Notes: a model not told the origin generated them from the sequence alone. A stretch of DNA of 64,000 nucleotides from Streptomyces sp. NBC_00094 (GCF_026343125.1 NZ_JAPEMB010000001.1:2294001-2358000); one strand, 5' to 3'; numbered from the stretch's first letter, positions 27,269-35,724 are shown. Translations and numbers: made by a program.

Positions 27269-27919
27269 ATGACGAGCGTGTTCGGCCTTGCCCCGGAATC
27301 CCCTGTCGTCCCCGTGGTCGTGATCGAGGACGCCGCCGACGCCGTACCCCTGGCCCGCGCCCTGGTGGCCGGCGGGCTGCCGCTGATCGAGGTCACCCTC
27401 CGTACCCCCGCCGCGCTCGACGCCGTGCGGGCGATCGCCGCCGAGGTGCCGGGGGCCGTCGTCGGCGCGGGGACCGTCGTCTCGGCGGCCGGGGTCGCGG
27501 ACGCGGTCGGCGCCGGGGCCCGGTTCCTGGTCAGCCCGGGGTGGACCGAGCGGCTCCTCGACGCGCTGCTGGGGTCGGGCGTGCCCTTCCTGCCGGGCGT
27601 CTCGACGGCCTCGGAGGTCGTCGCGCTGCTCGAACGCGGGGTGGAGGACATGAAGTTCTTCCCCGCCGAGGCTGCGGGCGGCGTCCCGTACCTGAAGTCC
27701 CTCGCGGGCCCGCTCCCGCAGGCCCGCTTCTGCCCGACGGGCGGCATCTCCCTCGCCTCCGCCCCCGCCTACCTGTCCCTCCCGAACGTCGGCTGCGTCG
27801 GCGGTACGTGGATGCTGCCGCCCGACGCCCTCGCGGCCCGCGACTGGGCCCGGGTCGAGTCCCTCGCCCGCGGGGCGGCGGCGCTGCGCGGGCCCGTGCC
27901 CGCGCCCGTCAGCCGCTGA
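27269..27919 (+). CDS. eda: KDPG/KHG aldolase
   Basis: A 216-residue class I aldolase that splits 2-keto-3-deoxy-6-phosphogluconate (or 4-hydroxy-2-oxoglutarate) into pyruvate and an aldehyde. The fold begins VVPVVVIEDAADAVPLARAL; the base Glu is in IEVTLRTPAAL, GAGTV follows, and the Schiff-base Lys is in EDMKFFPAEAAGG. ATG 27269 is used here; ATG 27260, three codons upstream, is equally possible. No other Entner-Doudoroff gene is adjacent. Its last 11 bases overlap the end of the opposing acetyltransferase gene. Confidence 0.9.
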   Translation: MTSVFGLAPESPVVPVVVIEDAADAVPLARALVAGGLPLIEVTLRTPAALDAVRAIAAEVPGAVVGAGTVVSAAGVADAVGAGARFLVSPGWTERLLDALLGSGVPFLPGVSTASEVVALLERGVEDMKFFPAEAAGGVPYLKSLAGPLPQARFCPTGGISLASAPAYLSLPNVGCVGGTWMLPPDALAARDWARVESLARGAAALRGPVPAPVSR

Positions 27920-28730
27920 CGGGTGCGGGTTCGCCCCGGAACTCCACCGTCAGGTGATCCGTCACCGGGCGGTAGCCGAGCCGCTGGTAGAGGGCGTTGC
28001 TGGTGGGGTTGGCGAGGTCCGTGAAGAGGAGGACCCGGGTGGCGCCGGAGTCGAGGGCGGCGCGGCTGGCCGCCTCGGTGGCGCCGGCCGCGTAGCCGCG
28101 TCCGCGCTCGGCGGGCGGGGTGTAGACGAGGTGGACCCGGGCCTGGTCCTCGATCGTGCGCGAGACGGACGCCATCGACACGGGCCGGCCATCGGGCGTC
28201 TCCCAGAGGACGAGGCGGCCGTCGGTGACCCGTTCCGTGACGTGTCCGGTGAAGTCCCTGCCCGTGACGTTCTCCCCGATGTCCCGGGCGAACTCCCGCG
28301 CCCAGACGGCGGCGAAGGGGATGTCCGCCTCGACGGCGACGCGGGCGCGGCCGGCCGGGGCCGGTTGCGGCGGGGTGAGCTCACCGAGCCGGAAGAGCCT
28401 CATGCGGACGGTGACCGTCCAGGGGCGGCCGGTGGCCTCCGCGAACGCCTCGACGGCCGCCGTCTCGCCCCGTACGGCCGTCGGCGCCTCGCCCTCCGGG
28501 AGGACGAGGGCGCGGGCCGCCTCCACCGTCACCGCCCCGAAGGCCGGCTCGCGGGGCGGGGAGACCGCGACCACTCCGGTGACCCTGCCGTCCGGCTCGG
28601 CCCACCAGCCGAGCCGGTCCGCCCGGTCCATGAGCGTCAGCACGGCGGTGTTACGGGCCGCCTCGGCGGCCAGCAGGTCGGCGGCGGCGGCACGGAAGGC
28701 GGCGGCGTCCTCGGTGAAGAACCACGTCAT
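27909..28730 (-). CDS. GNAT-family N-acetyltransferase
   Basis: A 273-residue protein. The C-terminal GNAT domain has RVHLVYTPPAERGRGYAAGATEAASRAAL, the acetyl-CoA-binding R-G-x-G-Y/A loop, then LFTDLANPTSNALYQRLGYRPV, the conserved final strands. The N-terminal 120 residues form a diverged GNAT-like half (MTWFFTEDAAAFRAAAADLL ... WWAEPDGRVTGVVAV). Substrate unknown. ATG 28730 opens the conserved part; upstream sequence is antisense or shadow. Confidence 0.85.
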   Translation of the reverse strand: MTWFFTEDAAAFRAAAADLLAAEAARNTAVLTLMDRADRLGWWAEPDGRVTGVVAVSPPREPAFGAVTVEAARALVLPEGEAPTAVRGETAAVEAFAEATGRPWTVTVRMRLFRLGELTPPQPAPAGRARVAVEADIPFAAVWAREFARDIGENVTGRDFTGHVTERVTDGRLVLWETPDGRPVSMASVSRTIEDQARVHLVYTPPAERGRGYAAGATEAASRAALDSGATRVLLFTDLANPTSNALYQRLGYRPVTDHLTVEFRGEPAPVSG

Positions 28731-28774
28731 GGACGCTGATGCTGGTACGCCCCGGGCGGGGCGTCCAGCCCTTT

Positions 28775-30280
28775 TCAGCGCAGGTGCGAGGTGTCGTTGA
28801 GGAGCCGTACGGACGCGTTGCCGTCCGCGTAGTACGCCACCGCCGAGATCGAGGCCGCCGACAGTTCCATCCGGAACAGCGACTCCGGCGGGGCGCCGAG
28901 CGCGAGCCGGACCAGGGTCTTGATCGGGGTGACGTGGGTGACGAGGAGGACGGTACGGCCGGCGTGGGCGGCGGTCAGCCGGTCCCGGGCCGCCGCGACG
29001 CGTCGGGCGACGGCCGCGAAGCTCTCGCCGCCGCCGGTCGGCGCGGCCTTCGGGGAGGCCAGCCAGGCGTCGAGGTCGTCCGGGTACCGCTCGCGGACCT
29101 CGCCGAAGGTCAGCCCTTCCCAGGCCCCGAAGTCGGTCTCGCGCAGCCCCCGCTCGACCCGCACGTCGAGCCCGAGGCGGGCGGCGACGGCGGCGGCGGT
29201 CTGGCGGCAGCGGGTGAGGGGCGAGCTGACGATCTCCTGGATCGTGCCGCGCGCGGCGAGCGCCTCGGCGACGGCCTCGGCCTGGCGCAGCCCGGCCGCC
29301 GACAGCTCGGGGTCGGTGCCGCCGCTCCCCGAGAACCGCTTCTCGGGGGTGAGTGCGGTCTCCCCGTGGCGCAGCAGCACGAACGTCGCCGGGGCGCCCA
29401 TGTCGGGCCCGGCCCATCCCTGCCGGGGCGCGGCGGAGGACGCCGTCGACGGCTGGGCCTCCGGGGTCCCGCCCTGCGCGGGTGCGGCCGGCTCCGTGTG
29501 GAGTACGGCGGCCGCCTCGGCCTCGAAGTCGCCGGTCGCCTCCGCGTGCGCGGCGGCCGGCGCGTGCGCGGCCGAGGCGAGGGAGGCGCGGGCCTGGGCC
29601 GCGAGGGCCTCGTCGTGGGCGAACAAGCCGTCGTCGGGCTGTCCGGCGGAAGAACCGGAAGCCCCGGTCTCGGCGGGCCCGGAGGTCGCGCCTCCGGTGG
29701 GCGGCTGCGTCCCGCCCGGCCGCGTCGCCAGGGCCGCGCGGGCACGGGCCGCGCCCGCGGTCGCGTCACCAGGGGGGCCCGACGGGGGCGGGGCGGCGGC
29801 GTTGCGGGCGGCCGAGGCGTCCAGGCCGGCCGTGGAGGCCGACGGCTCCCACTGACGGCCCTGCTTGCCCGCGTCCATCGCCTCGTTCGCGAGCCGGTCC
29901 GCGTGCTTGTTCAGTTCGCGCGGGATCCACTCGTAGCGGACCCGGCCCGCCGGGAAGACCCGCCCCGCCTCGGCCGCCAGCGGCTTCATGTCCGGGTGCT
30001 TGATCTTCCAGCGGCCGGACATCTGCTCGACGACCAGCTTGGAGTCCATGCGGACGTGGACGGTGACGTCCGGGAAGAGCGCCCGGGCCGCCTTGAGCCC
30101 CGCCACCAGGCCCTTGTACTCGGCGACGTTGTTCGTCGCCACGCCGATGTACTCGGCCGCCTCCGCGAGCGTCTCGCCCGTCACCGGGTCCAGGACCACG
30201 GCCCCGTAACCGGCGGGCCCCGGGTTGCCCCGGGAGCCTCCGTCGGCCTCGACGATCACCTCACGCGAAGACGTGGTCAT
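28775..30280 (-). CDS. Bifunctional RNase HI / acid phosphatase
   Basis: A 501-residue fusion. Residues about 5-140 form an RNase HI domain (VEADGGSRGNPGPAGYGAVV, acidic residues in AEYKGL and RMDSKLVVEQMSGRW, and NKHADRLANEAMD). A low-complexity Ala/Pro linker of about 140 residues follows. The last 200 residues form a histidine phosphatase (FVLLRHGETALTPEKRFSG ... VSSPLTRCRQTA ... VTHVTPIKTL), the CobC-like partner seen in mycobacteria. It removes RNA-DNA hybrids and has phosphatase activity, possibly in alpha-ribazole formation. ATG 30280 overlaps the upstream zinc-ribbon stop by one base. Confidence 0.92.
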   Translation of the reverse strand: MTTSSREVIVEADGGSRGNPGPAGYGAVVLDPVTGETLAEAAEYIGVATNNVAEYKGLVAGLKAARALFPDVTVHVRMDSKLVVEQMSGRWKIKHPDMKPLAAEAGRVFPAGRVRYEWIPRELNKHADRLANEAMDAGKQGRQWEPSASTAGLDASAARNAAAPPPSGPPGDATAGAARARAALATRPGGTQPPTGGATSGPAETGASGSSAGQPDDGLFAHDEALAAQARASLASAAHAPAAAHAEATGDFEAEAAAVLHTEPAAPAQGGTPEAQPSTASSAAPRQGWAGPDMGAPATFVLLRHGETALTPEKRFSGSGGTDPELSAAGLRQAEAVAEALAARGTIQEIVSSPLTRCRQTAAAVAARLGLDVRVERGLRETDFGAWEGLTFGEVRERYPDDLDAWLASPKAAPTGGGESFAAVARRVAAARDRLTAAHAGRTVLLVTHVTPIKTLVRLALGAPPESLFRMELSAASISAVAYYADGNASVRLLNDTSHLR

Positions 30281-31020
30281 TACAGACCGGACTCCGCGGT
30301 GCGGACCAGGATCCGGCGGCAGTTCTCGCACCGGACGACGGCGTCGCGGGCGGCGGCCCGGACATCGTTCAGCTCGGTGATGTTGAGCTCGATGTGGCAG
30401 CCCTCGCACTTGCGCTGGTACAGCCGCGCCGCGCCGACACCGCCCTGCTGCTCGCGCAGCTTCTCGTACAGCTTGAGGAGGTCCGCCGGGACGGAGCCCG
30501 CGACGAGCTCGCGCTCCTTGGTGACGGAGGCGGCCTCGGCGTCCAGCTCGCTCTGGGCGGCGTCGCGCCGGGTGGTGGCGTCGTCGGTCTTGGCCTGGAC
30601 GGCGGAGACCCGCTCGGTCAGCTCGGCGACGTGGGCCTGGACGGACTCGCGGCGCTCCATGACCTCGAGGACGATCTCCTCCAGGTCGCCCTGGCGCTTG
30701 GCGAGGGAGACGAGCTCGCGCTGGAGGTTCTCCAGGTCACGCGGGGAGGCGGCCCCGGAGTCGAGCCGCTGCTGGTCGCGCGTGGCGCGCTGGCGGACCA
30801 GGTCGACGTCCTGCTCGGCCTTGGTCTGCTCGCGGCCGCAGTCGCTCTCCTCGGTCTGCGCGGCGACGAGCAGGTCGCGCAGCTGGGTGAGGTCCTTGTT
30901 CAGCGACTCGATCTCGGCGTGCTCGGGCAGCGACTTGCGCTTGTGGGCGAGCTGCTGGAGTCGGACGTCCAGGGACTGGACGTCGAGGAGGCGGATCTGG
31001 TCGGCGGGCGCGGCGTTCAG
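30280..31020 (-). CDS. C4-type zinc-ribbon coiled-coil protein with CTG start
   Basis: A 246-residue protein: a long coiled coil (about residues 10-180, for example LNKDLTQLRDLLVAAQTEESD and LENLQRELVSLAKRQGDLEE) ending in a zinc ribbon with two CxxC pairs (CEGCHIEL ... CENCRRIL). The family is conserved next to Nif3 and RNase H genes in actinobacteria; it is thought to bind nucleic acid. The conserved start NAAPADQIRLLDVQ follows a CTG codon at 31020-31018, which overlaps the TGA of Nif3 as CTGA, with GGAG seven bases upstream. No ATG, GTG or TTG is available at this point, so CTG initiation by coupling is the best reading. Confidence 0.88.
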   Translation of the reverse strand: MNAAPADQIRLLDVQSLDVRLQQLAHKRKSLPEHAEIESLNKDLTQLRDLLVAAQTEESDCGREQTKAEQDVDLVRQRATRDQQRLDSGAASPRDLENLQRELVSLAKRQGDLEEIVLEVMERRESVQAHVAELTERVSAVQAKTDDATTRRDAAQSELDAEAASVTKERELVAGSVPADLLKLYEKLREQQGGVGAARLYQRKCEGCHIELNITELNDVRAAARDAVVRCENCRRILVRTAESGL

Positions 31021-31835
31021 TTGGGGGCTCCAGGGGAGGTGTGGTGGGCGGACCAGGGGTCGGTGACCGTCTTCGAGACGTGGACGCGGAGGTCCCAGCC
31101 GTGGCGGTCGGAAATCTCGTCGAGCTGGGCGGCGGCCTGCTCGCACCAGGGCCATTCGGTGGCCCAGTGGGCGGCGTCGACCAGTCCCAGCGGGGACTGT
31201 TGGGTGGCCTCGGAGACCGGGTGGTGGCGCAGGTCGGCGGTGAGGAAGGCGTCCACGCCCGCGGCCCGTACGGCGTCGAAGAGGCTGTCGCCGGAGCCGC
31301 CGCTGACGGCGACGCGGCGCACGGTCATGCCGGGGTCGCCGGCGATCCGGATGCCCTGCGCGGTGGCGGGCAGCCGCTTCGCGGCGCGGGCTGCGAACTC
31401 GGCGAGGGTCTCGGGGTGGTCGAGCTCGCAGATCCGGCCGAGGTTGTTCTCGGGCACGAGCGGGCCGGTGATCCTGAGGTCGAGCGCGCCGGCGAGGGCG
31501 TCGGAGACGCCGGGGTCGGCGGTGTCGGCGTTGGTGTGCGCGACGTGGAGGGCGATGTCGTGCTTGATGAGGCCGTGCACGACGCGGCCCTTGAAGTGGC
31601 CGGCCGAGACCGTCGTCGTACCGCGCAGATAGAGCGGGTGGTGGGTGACGAGCAGGTCGGCGCCGAGGGCGATCGCCTCGTCGGCGATCTCCTGGACGGG
31701 GTCGACGGCGAACAGGACGCGGGTGACCTCGGCGTCGGGGTCGCCGCAGACGGTGCCGACGGCGTCCCACTGCTCGGCCCGCTGGGGCGGCCAGAGGGCG
31801 TCGAGCGCGGCGATGACTTCAGACAGACGGGGCAC
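31017..31835 (-). CDS. Nif3-like dinuclear metal-binding protein
   Basis: A 272-residue member of the Nif3/YbgI (GTP cyclohydrolase 1 type 2 homologue) family that forms hexameric toroids with two metals per subunit. Metal ligands are visible as THHPLYLRG, AHTNAD and the C-terminal DAAHWATEWP. Start GTG 31835; typical length. First gene of the Nif3 / zinc-ribbon / RNase H-phosphatase operon, with four- and one-base overlaps between members. Biochemical role unsettled. Confidence 0.9.
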   Translation of the reverse strand: MPRLSEVIAALDALWPPQRAEQWDAVGTVCGDPDAEVTRVLFAVDPVQEIADEAIALGADLLVTHHPLYLRGTTTVSAGHFKGRVVHGLIKHDIALHVAHTNADTADPGVSDALAGALDLRITGPLVPENNLGRICELDHPETLAEFAARAAKRLPATAQGIRIAGDPGMTVRRVAVSGGSGDSLFDAVRAAGVDAFLTADLRHHPVSEATQQSPLGLVDAAHWATEWPWCEQAAAQLDEISDRHGWDLRVHVSKTVTDPWSAHHTSPGAPN

Positions 31836-31873
31836 GAGAGAAGGCTACCTGGCTCCCGTGCCCCACAGTCCGG

Positions 31874-31943
31874 GCGTACCGGCGGGTCCGGTCGGCACAC
31901 GGCCGACCGCGTACCGGCGGGTCCGGTCGGCACACGGTCGACG
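31874..31943. repeat. Two tandem copies of a 35-bp unit upstream of Nif3
   Basis: The unit beginning GCGTACCGGCGGGTCCGGTC at 31874 recurs at 31909 with near identity, and GCGTACCGGCCCGTCC at about 31950 is a partial third copy. It fills the 159-base gap between the Nif3 start and the siderophore-binding protein stop. Confidence 0.8.
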
Positions 31944-31994
31944 GCGTAGGCGTACCGGCCCGTCCGCCCGTACGCGGTCCCCGGGGGCTACCGG

Positions 31995-33032
31995 CTACTT
32001 CTTCACGAGGTCCTCGCGCAGGTCGTCGAGGACGCTGTTCGCCGCGGTCACGCCGAGGCCGAGGTACCAGGTCTCGTCCGGGACGTCCTTGGCCTGGCCG
32101 GCCTTGACGGCCGTGAGGTTCTTCCAGAGCGGGTTGGCCTGGGCCGTGTCCTTCTTGGTGGCCTTGGCGTCGCCGTAGACGCCGGTGAAGATCCAGTCGG
32201 CGTCGGCCTCGTCGATCTTCTCCGGGCTGATCTCGGCCGCGAGCTCGTCGATCTGCTGGTTCTTCGGCCGGGGCAGGCCGGCGTCCTCCAGGATCGTGCC
32301 GATGAAGGAGGCCTTCGCGTAGAGGCGGATCTTGCCGGGGAGGTAGCGGACCATGGAGACGGTCGGCTTGTCCGCGCCGATGTCGGCGCCGAGCTGCTTC
32401 GCCTTGGTCTCGTACGCGGCGAGCTTCGTCTTCGCCTCGGCCGTCCGGTCGAGCGCGGCGGCGTTGAGGAGGTAGTTCTCCTTCCAGGTGAAGCCCGGGC
32501 GGATGGAGAAGACGGTCGGTGCGATCTTCGACAGCTCGTCGTACTTGTCGGCGGCGCGGAGCTGGCTGCCGAGGATGAGGTCGGGCTGGAGGTTGGCGAT
32601 GGCCTCCAGGTTGAGGTTGTTGATGGTGCCGACGGACTTCGGGGTGCCGGCGTCCTTCTTCAGGTAGCCGGGGATGCCGTCGTCACCCTCGGAGGGGGCG
32701 TAGCCGACGGGCTGGATGCCGAGGGAGACGACGTTGTCGAGCTCGCCGACGTCGAGGACGACGACCCGCTTGGGGGCGGCCTTGAGCTCGGTCGTGCCGA
32801 GGGCGTGGGTGAGCGTGCGCGGGAACTGGCCGGGCTTCGCGTCGGTGCCCATGGCCGCGGTCTTGGCGGCGGCGTCGCCGAAGTCCTTGCCGCCGGTGGC
32901 GACGTCCTTCTTCTTGGTCGCGTCCTCCTTCGCGGAGGCGTCGGACCCGGAGTCCCCTCCTCCGCAGGCCGCGAGCGAGAGCGCGGCGGCGAGGGCGACG
33001 ACGGCGGCGGTGCCGCGGCGGCGGAAGGACAT
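31995..33032 (-). CDS. Iron-siderophore ABC transporter substrate-binding lipoprotein
   Basis: A 345-residue class III binding protein with lipobox SLAACG (Cys near residue 23) and a charged linker. The two-lobe fold starts APKRVVVLDVGELDNVVSLGI and includes NLNLEAIANLQPDLILG, both typical of FecB/FepB/DesE-like proteins. ATG 33032 is chosen for AGGAG eight bases upstream. An iron box lies 58 bases ahead. No permease or ATPase gene is next to it, so it must share a transporter encoded elsewhere. Ligand class (hydroxamate or other) is not readable from sequence. Confidence 0.9.
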   Translation of the reverse strand: MSFRRRGTAAVVALAAALSLAACGGGDSGSDASAKEDATKKKDVATGGKDFGDAAAKTAAMGTDAKPGQFPRTLTHALGTTELKAAPKRVVVLDVGELDNVVSLGIQPVGYAPSEGDDGIPGYLKKDAGTPKSVGTINNLNLEAIANLQPDLILGSQLRAADKYDELSKIAPTVFSIRPGFTWKENYLLNAAALDRTAEAKTKLAAYETKAKQLGADIGADKPTVSMVRYLPGKIRLYAKASFIGTILEDAGLPRPKNQQIDELAAEISPEKIDEADADWIFTGVYGDAKATKKDTAQANPLWKNLTAVKAGQAKDVPDETWYLGLGVTAANSVLDDLREDLVKK

Positions 33033-33089
33033 GAGAAGGCTCCTGGTACGGGGAGGGAGGGCGCGACCGACCGGAGCCATGGGCTCCGC

Positions 33090-33108
33090 TTAGGTTCGCC
33101 TTACCTTA
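33090..33108 (-). promoter_or_regulatory. Iron box upstream of siderophore-binding lipoprotein
   Basis: TTAGGTTCGCCTTACCTTA matches about 15 of 19 positions of the DmdR/DtxR consensus and lies just upstream of the minus-strand lipoprotein gene. It could also affect the plus-strand gene starting at 33252. Confidence 0.78.
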
Positions 33109-33251
33109 CTCATCACGGGTCACTCCAGCACAGCCGCCCCCTCCCCCTCAGCCGAACCGCCGGACGACCACCCTTATGTGTGAAGTGCCCGTGCTCGTGT
33201 TGTTCGGCTGGAAGTGCGAAAACTAGCTTCGTGGCCGGAGGTGACGAGTCG

Positions 33252-34439
33252 ATGACAGCGTGTGCCATCGAGACCGCGGCCGAGGACGACGACCGCGACC
33301 AGGTCCCGGCCGGACCCACCGGGCCCCCGGGGCCCCCGGGGACCGCCGGATCGGCCGGGTCCCCCGGCTTCGCCATCACGGCCAACGGCGCGTACGCGGC
33401 CAGGCTCGCGGGCGCCGGAGACGCCCTGTACGTGGAGCGGTGGACGCTCGACGGCCCGGAGCCGTACGCCGTACCGCTCCCCCTCGGCCAGCCGGAGGAG
33501 CCGCACACCCGGGTGCTGCCCCTCGCCGACGGCCGGGTCCTCGTCGCCCGCCGCGTGGACGGGCGGCGGAACACGTTCTCGCTGCTCTACCCCACCGGCC
33601 CCGCCACCGGCGAGCTCCAGCTCGGCGCCGTCGAGGCACCCGGCTCCGAGCGGCTCGTCCTGCTGCCGCCCTCGCCGGACGGCATCTGCGCGTACGCGAT
33701 GTGCGTCGGCCCCGACACGACGACGCTGTGGCTGGTGGCGGGCGGCGCCTTCGGCCCCGAACAGGTCGCGGAGGTGCAGGGCCGCTGCACGGGCGGGGTG
33801 TGGCTCGACCGTACGGGCCGGATGCTCGCGCTCGACCGGCGGCTCGGCGACGGGCCGGTGAAGGCCGTCGCCGTCGACCTGGAGCGGGGCGGCGAGGTGA
33901 CGCCGCTGCTCCAGATCACCGAGGAGAGCGACGACCGGCTGCTCCTCGCCGACCCGGACAGCGGGCTGCTCCTCATCCGCTCCGACGCGCCGTCGCCGGG
34001 GCACGACCGGCTCGGCTGGGGCGTGCTCGGGAGCCTGCTGCCGGTGCGGTTCCCGGAGTGCCTGCGGCTCGACGACGCGGCGGTGACGCCGTTCGCGGTG
34101 CAGCCGGGGCAGGTCCTGATGCCGGAGAGCTGCTCGGTGGCGCTGCGGATCGACGCGGCGGGCGGAAGCTGGGTGGGGACCTGGGAGCCCTCGTCCCGCC
34201 GGATGGCCCAGTCGGCCGCCCCCGTGGGCTGGCTGGCCGGTGCGGGGCTGTGGACGGCCGAGGGCGTGCTGCGGCTGCCGTACGCGACGGCCGGGGCGCC
34301 GTGCGGGCTCGCGGACCTGGAGACCCCGCCCGAGCCGGAGCCGGTGGCGGTGCCGATCGTGATCGTCGACGAGCCCCGGGTGTGCCGTCCGGTGCCTTTG
34401 CAGCAGGCGCCTCTGACCGACCGTAAACCCGCTGGCTAG
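33252..34439 (+). CDS. Hypothetical propeller-like protein with short collagen-like segment
   Basis: A 395-residue protein without signal peptide or membrane helix; I do not recognise a named family. Residues about 20-38 are six Gly-x-y triplets (GPTGPPGPPGTAGSAGSPG), a miniature collagen-like stretch. The rest alternates short strands in a beta-propeller-like rhythm: LYVERWTLDGPEP, TRVLPLADGRVLVARRV, RLVLLPPSPDGICAYAM, TLWLVAGGAFGPEQVAEV, GVWLDRTGRMLALDR. ATG 33252 has GGAGG nine bases upstream. The divergent neighbour and the iron box at 33090 are within 160 bases. A 42-residue gene follows 80 bases downstream. Confidence 0.75.
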   Translation: MTACAIETAAEDDDRDQVPAGPTGPPGPPGTAGSAGSPGFAITANGAYAARLAGAGDALYVERWTLDGPEPYAVPLPLGQPEEPHTRVLPLADGRVLVARRVDGRRNTFSLLYPTGPATGELQLGAVEAPGSERLVLLPPSPDGICAYAMCVGPDTTTLWLVAGGAFGPEQVAEVQGRCTGGVWLDRTGRMLALDRRLGDGPVKAVAVDLERGGEVTPLLQITEESDDRLLLADPDSGLLLIRSDAPSPGHDRLGWGVLGSLLPVRFPECLRLDDAAVTPFAVQPGQVLMPESCSVALRIDAAGGSWVGTWEPSSRRMAQSAAPVGWLAGAGLWTAEGVLRLPYATAGAPCGLADLETPPEPEPVAVPIVIVDEPRVCRPVPLQQAPLTDRKPAG

Positions 34440-34519
34440 ACTCCGGGCCGCACAGCAAGACAGGTACGACAGCAAGACAGCACGACCGCACGACCGATTT
34501 CTACGGGGTGAGTTCCAGC

Positions 34520-34648
34520 ATGTCGGAAGCAAGCACGGAGGGTAAGGAGCCCCACAGCTCCGGAAGGCATCGTGGTCAGGCCTCGCCGGCGGAGGACTCC
34601 ACGTCCTCACCGCGCGGGCGCCACCGCCGCGAACCCGACGCGCAGTAA
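34520..34648 (+). CDS. Small basic protein, 42 residues
   Basis: A short open frame, MSEASTEGKEPHSSGRHRGQ... ending RREPDAQ, with ATG 34520 preceded by GGGGTGAG at seven-base spacing. It is rich in Ser, Arg, His and Glu and probably disordered. It ends 31 bases before a strong terminator, which supports a real transcript. Function unknown; co-transcription with the propeller-like gene is likely. Confidence 0.6.
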   Translation: MSEASTEGKEPHSSGRHRGQASPAEDSTSSPRGRHRREPDAQ

Positions 34649-34678
34649 CCGAGCAGTCCAGCAAGCGGTTCAGCGAGT

Positions 34679-34718
34679 ACGACGATGGGCCCCGGGTCTC
34701 CCCGGGGCCCATCGTCGT
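34679..34718. terminator. Perfect 18-bp hairpin terminator
   Basis: Stem 34679-34696 pairs exactly with 34701-34718 around a TCTC loop, followed by TCCCC. It lies between the small plus-strand gene and the converging SDR gene and can act in both directions. Confidence 0.88.
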
Positions 34719-34750
34719 TCCCCACCTTCCCCCTGCCCCCTGTCCCCGTG

Positions 34751-35695
34751 TCAGCCCTTCTTCAGGGACAGCACCTCCGCCGCCGCGAACGTCTCGCCCG
34801 CCGGGCGGGACGCGTAGTGCGGAGTCAGCAGGGAGTCCAGTTCCTCGTACGTGAACGCCTCCTTGGCCGTGTCGAACTTGGCCGACACCCTGGGCCGGTC
34901 CACGACCGCCACCATCCCGCCGTGGACGACGAGCAGTTGGCCGTTGACCCCGGCCGCCGCGGGGGACGCGAGGTAGCCGACGAGCGGCGCCACGTGCTCC
35001 GGGGACAGCGGGTCGAGGTCGCCCTCGGCCGTCGGCTCGGCGAAGCCGGCGAAGACGTCCTCCGTCATCCGGGTCCTGGCCCGCGGGCAGATGGCGTTGG
35101 CCGTCACCCCGTACCGGGCCAGCGCGAGCGCCGACGAGGTCGTCAGGCCCACGATGCCGCCCTTGGCCGCCGCGTAGTTGGGCTGGCCGGCCGAGCCGGC
35201 GAGGAAGGCCTCGGAGGAGGTGTTGACGATCCGGCCGTAGACGCCGGCCTCCCCCGCCTTCGACCGGCCCCGCCAGTGCACCGCCGCGAAGTGGGTGGTG
35301 TTGAAGTGGCCCTTGAGGTGGACCCGTACGACGGAGTCCCACTCGTCCTCGCTCATCGAGAAGACCATCCGGTCGCGCAGGATGCCCGCGTTGTTGACCA
35401 GGATGTCCAGCTTCCCGAACTCGGCCACCGCCAGGTCGATCAGGCCCCGGGCCGTCTCGAAGTCGGAGACGTCGCCGAGGTGCGCGACCGCCCGGCCGCC
35501 CGCCGCGCGGATCTCCGCCGCGACCTCCTCGGCGGGTGCCGCGGAGGCCTCTCCGGAGCCGTCGCGGCCGGCCTGCCCGTAGTCGTTGACGACGACGGCC
35601 GCGCCGAGCCGGGCCAGTTCGAGCGCCTCGGCGCGGCCGAGACCCCGCCCGGCGCCGGTGACGATCGCGCTCAAACCCTCAAGAGGGAGTGACAT
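34751..35695 (-). CDS. MFE-2-type 3-hydroxyacyl-CoA dehydrogenase (SDR), Hsd4A-like
   Basis: A 314-residue SDR of the peroxisomal multifunctional enzyme type 2 branch: TGAGRGLGRAEALELARLG, VVVNDYGQ, NNAGILRDRMVFSMSEDEW, catalytic Ser in NTSSEAFLAG and YAAAKGG. The length and motif set match mycobacterial Hsd4A (about 317 residues), which oxidises 3-hydroxyacyl-CoA in cholesterol side-chain beta-oxidation. It is the last gene of an operon with a zinc alcohol dehydrogenase (29-base gap) and a MaoC hydratase that could provide its substrate. The steroid assignment is inference; branched fatty acyl-CoA is the alternative. Confidence 0.85.
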   Translation of the reverse strand: MSLPLEGLSAIVTGAGRGLGRAEALELARLGAAVVVNDYGQAGRDGSGEASAAPAEEVAAEIRAAGGRAVAHLGDVSDFETARGLIDLAVAEFGKLDILVNNAGILRDRMVFSMSEDEWDSVVRVHLKGHFNTTHFAAVHWRGRSKAGEAGVYGRIVNTSSEAFLAGSAGQPNYAAAKGGIVGLTTSSALALARYGVTANAICPRARTRMTEDVFAGFAEPTAEGDLDPLSPEHVAPLVGYLASPAAAGVNGQLLVVHGGMVAVVDRPRVSAKFDTAKEAFTYEELDSLLTPHYASRPAGETFAAAEVLSLKKG

Positions 35696-35724
35696 CTCGC
35701 AGAAGTCCTCTCAGGTGTCGGATC

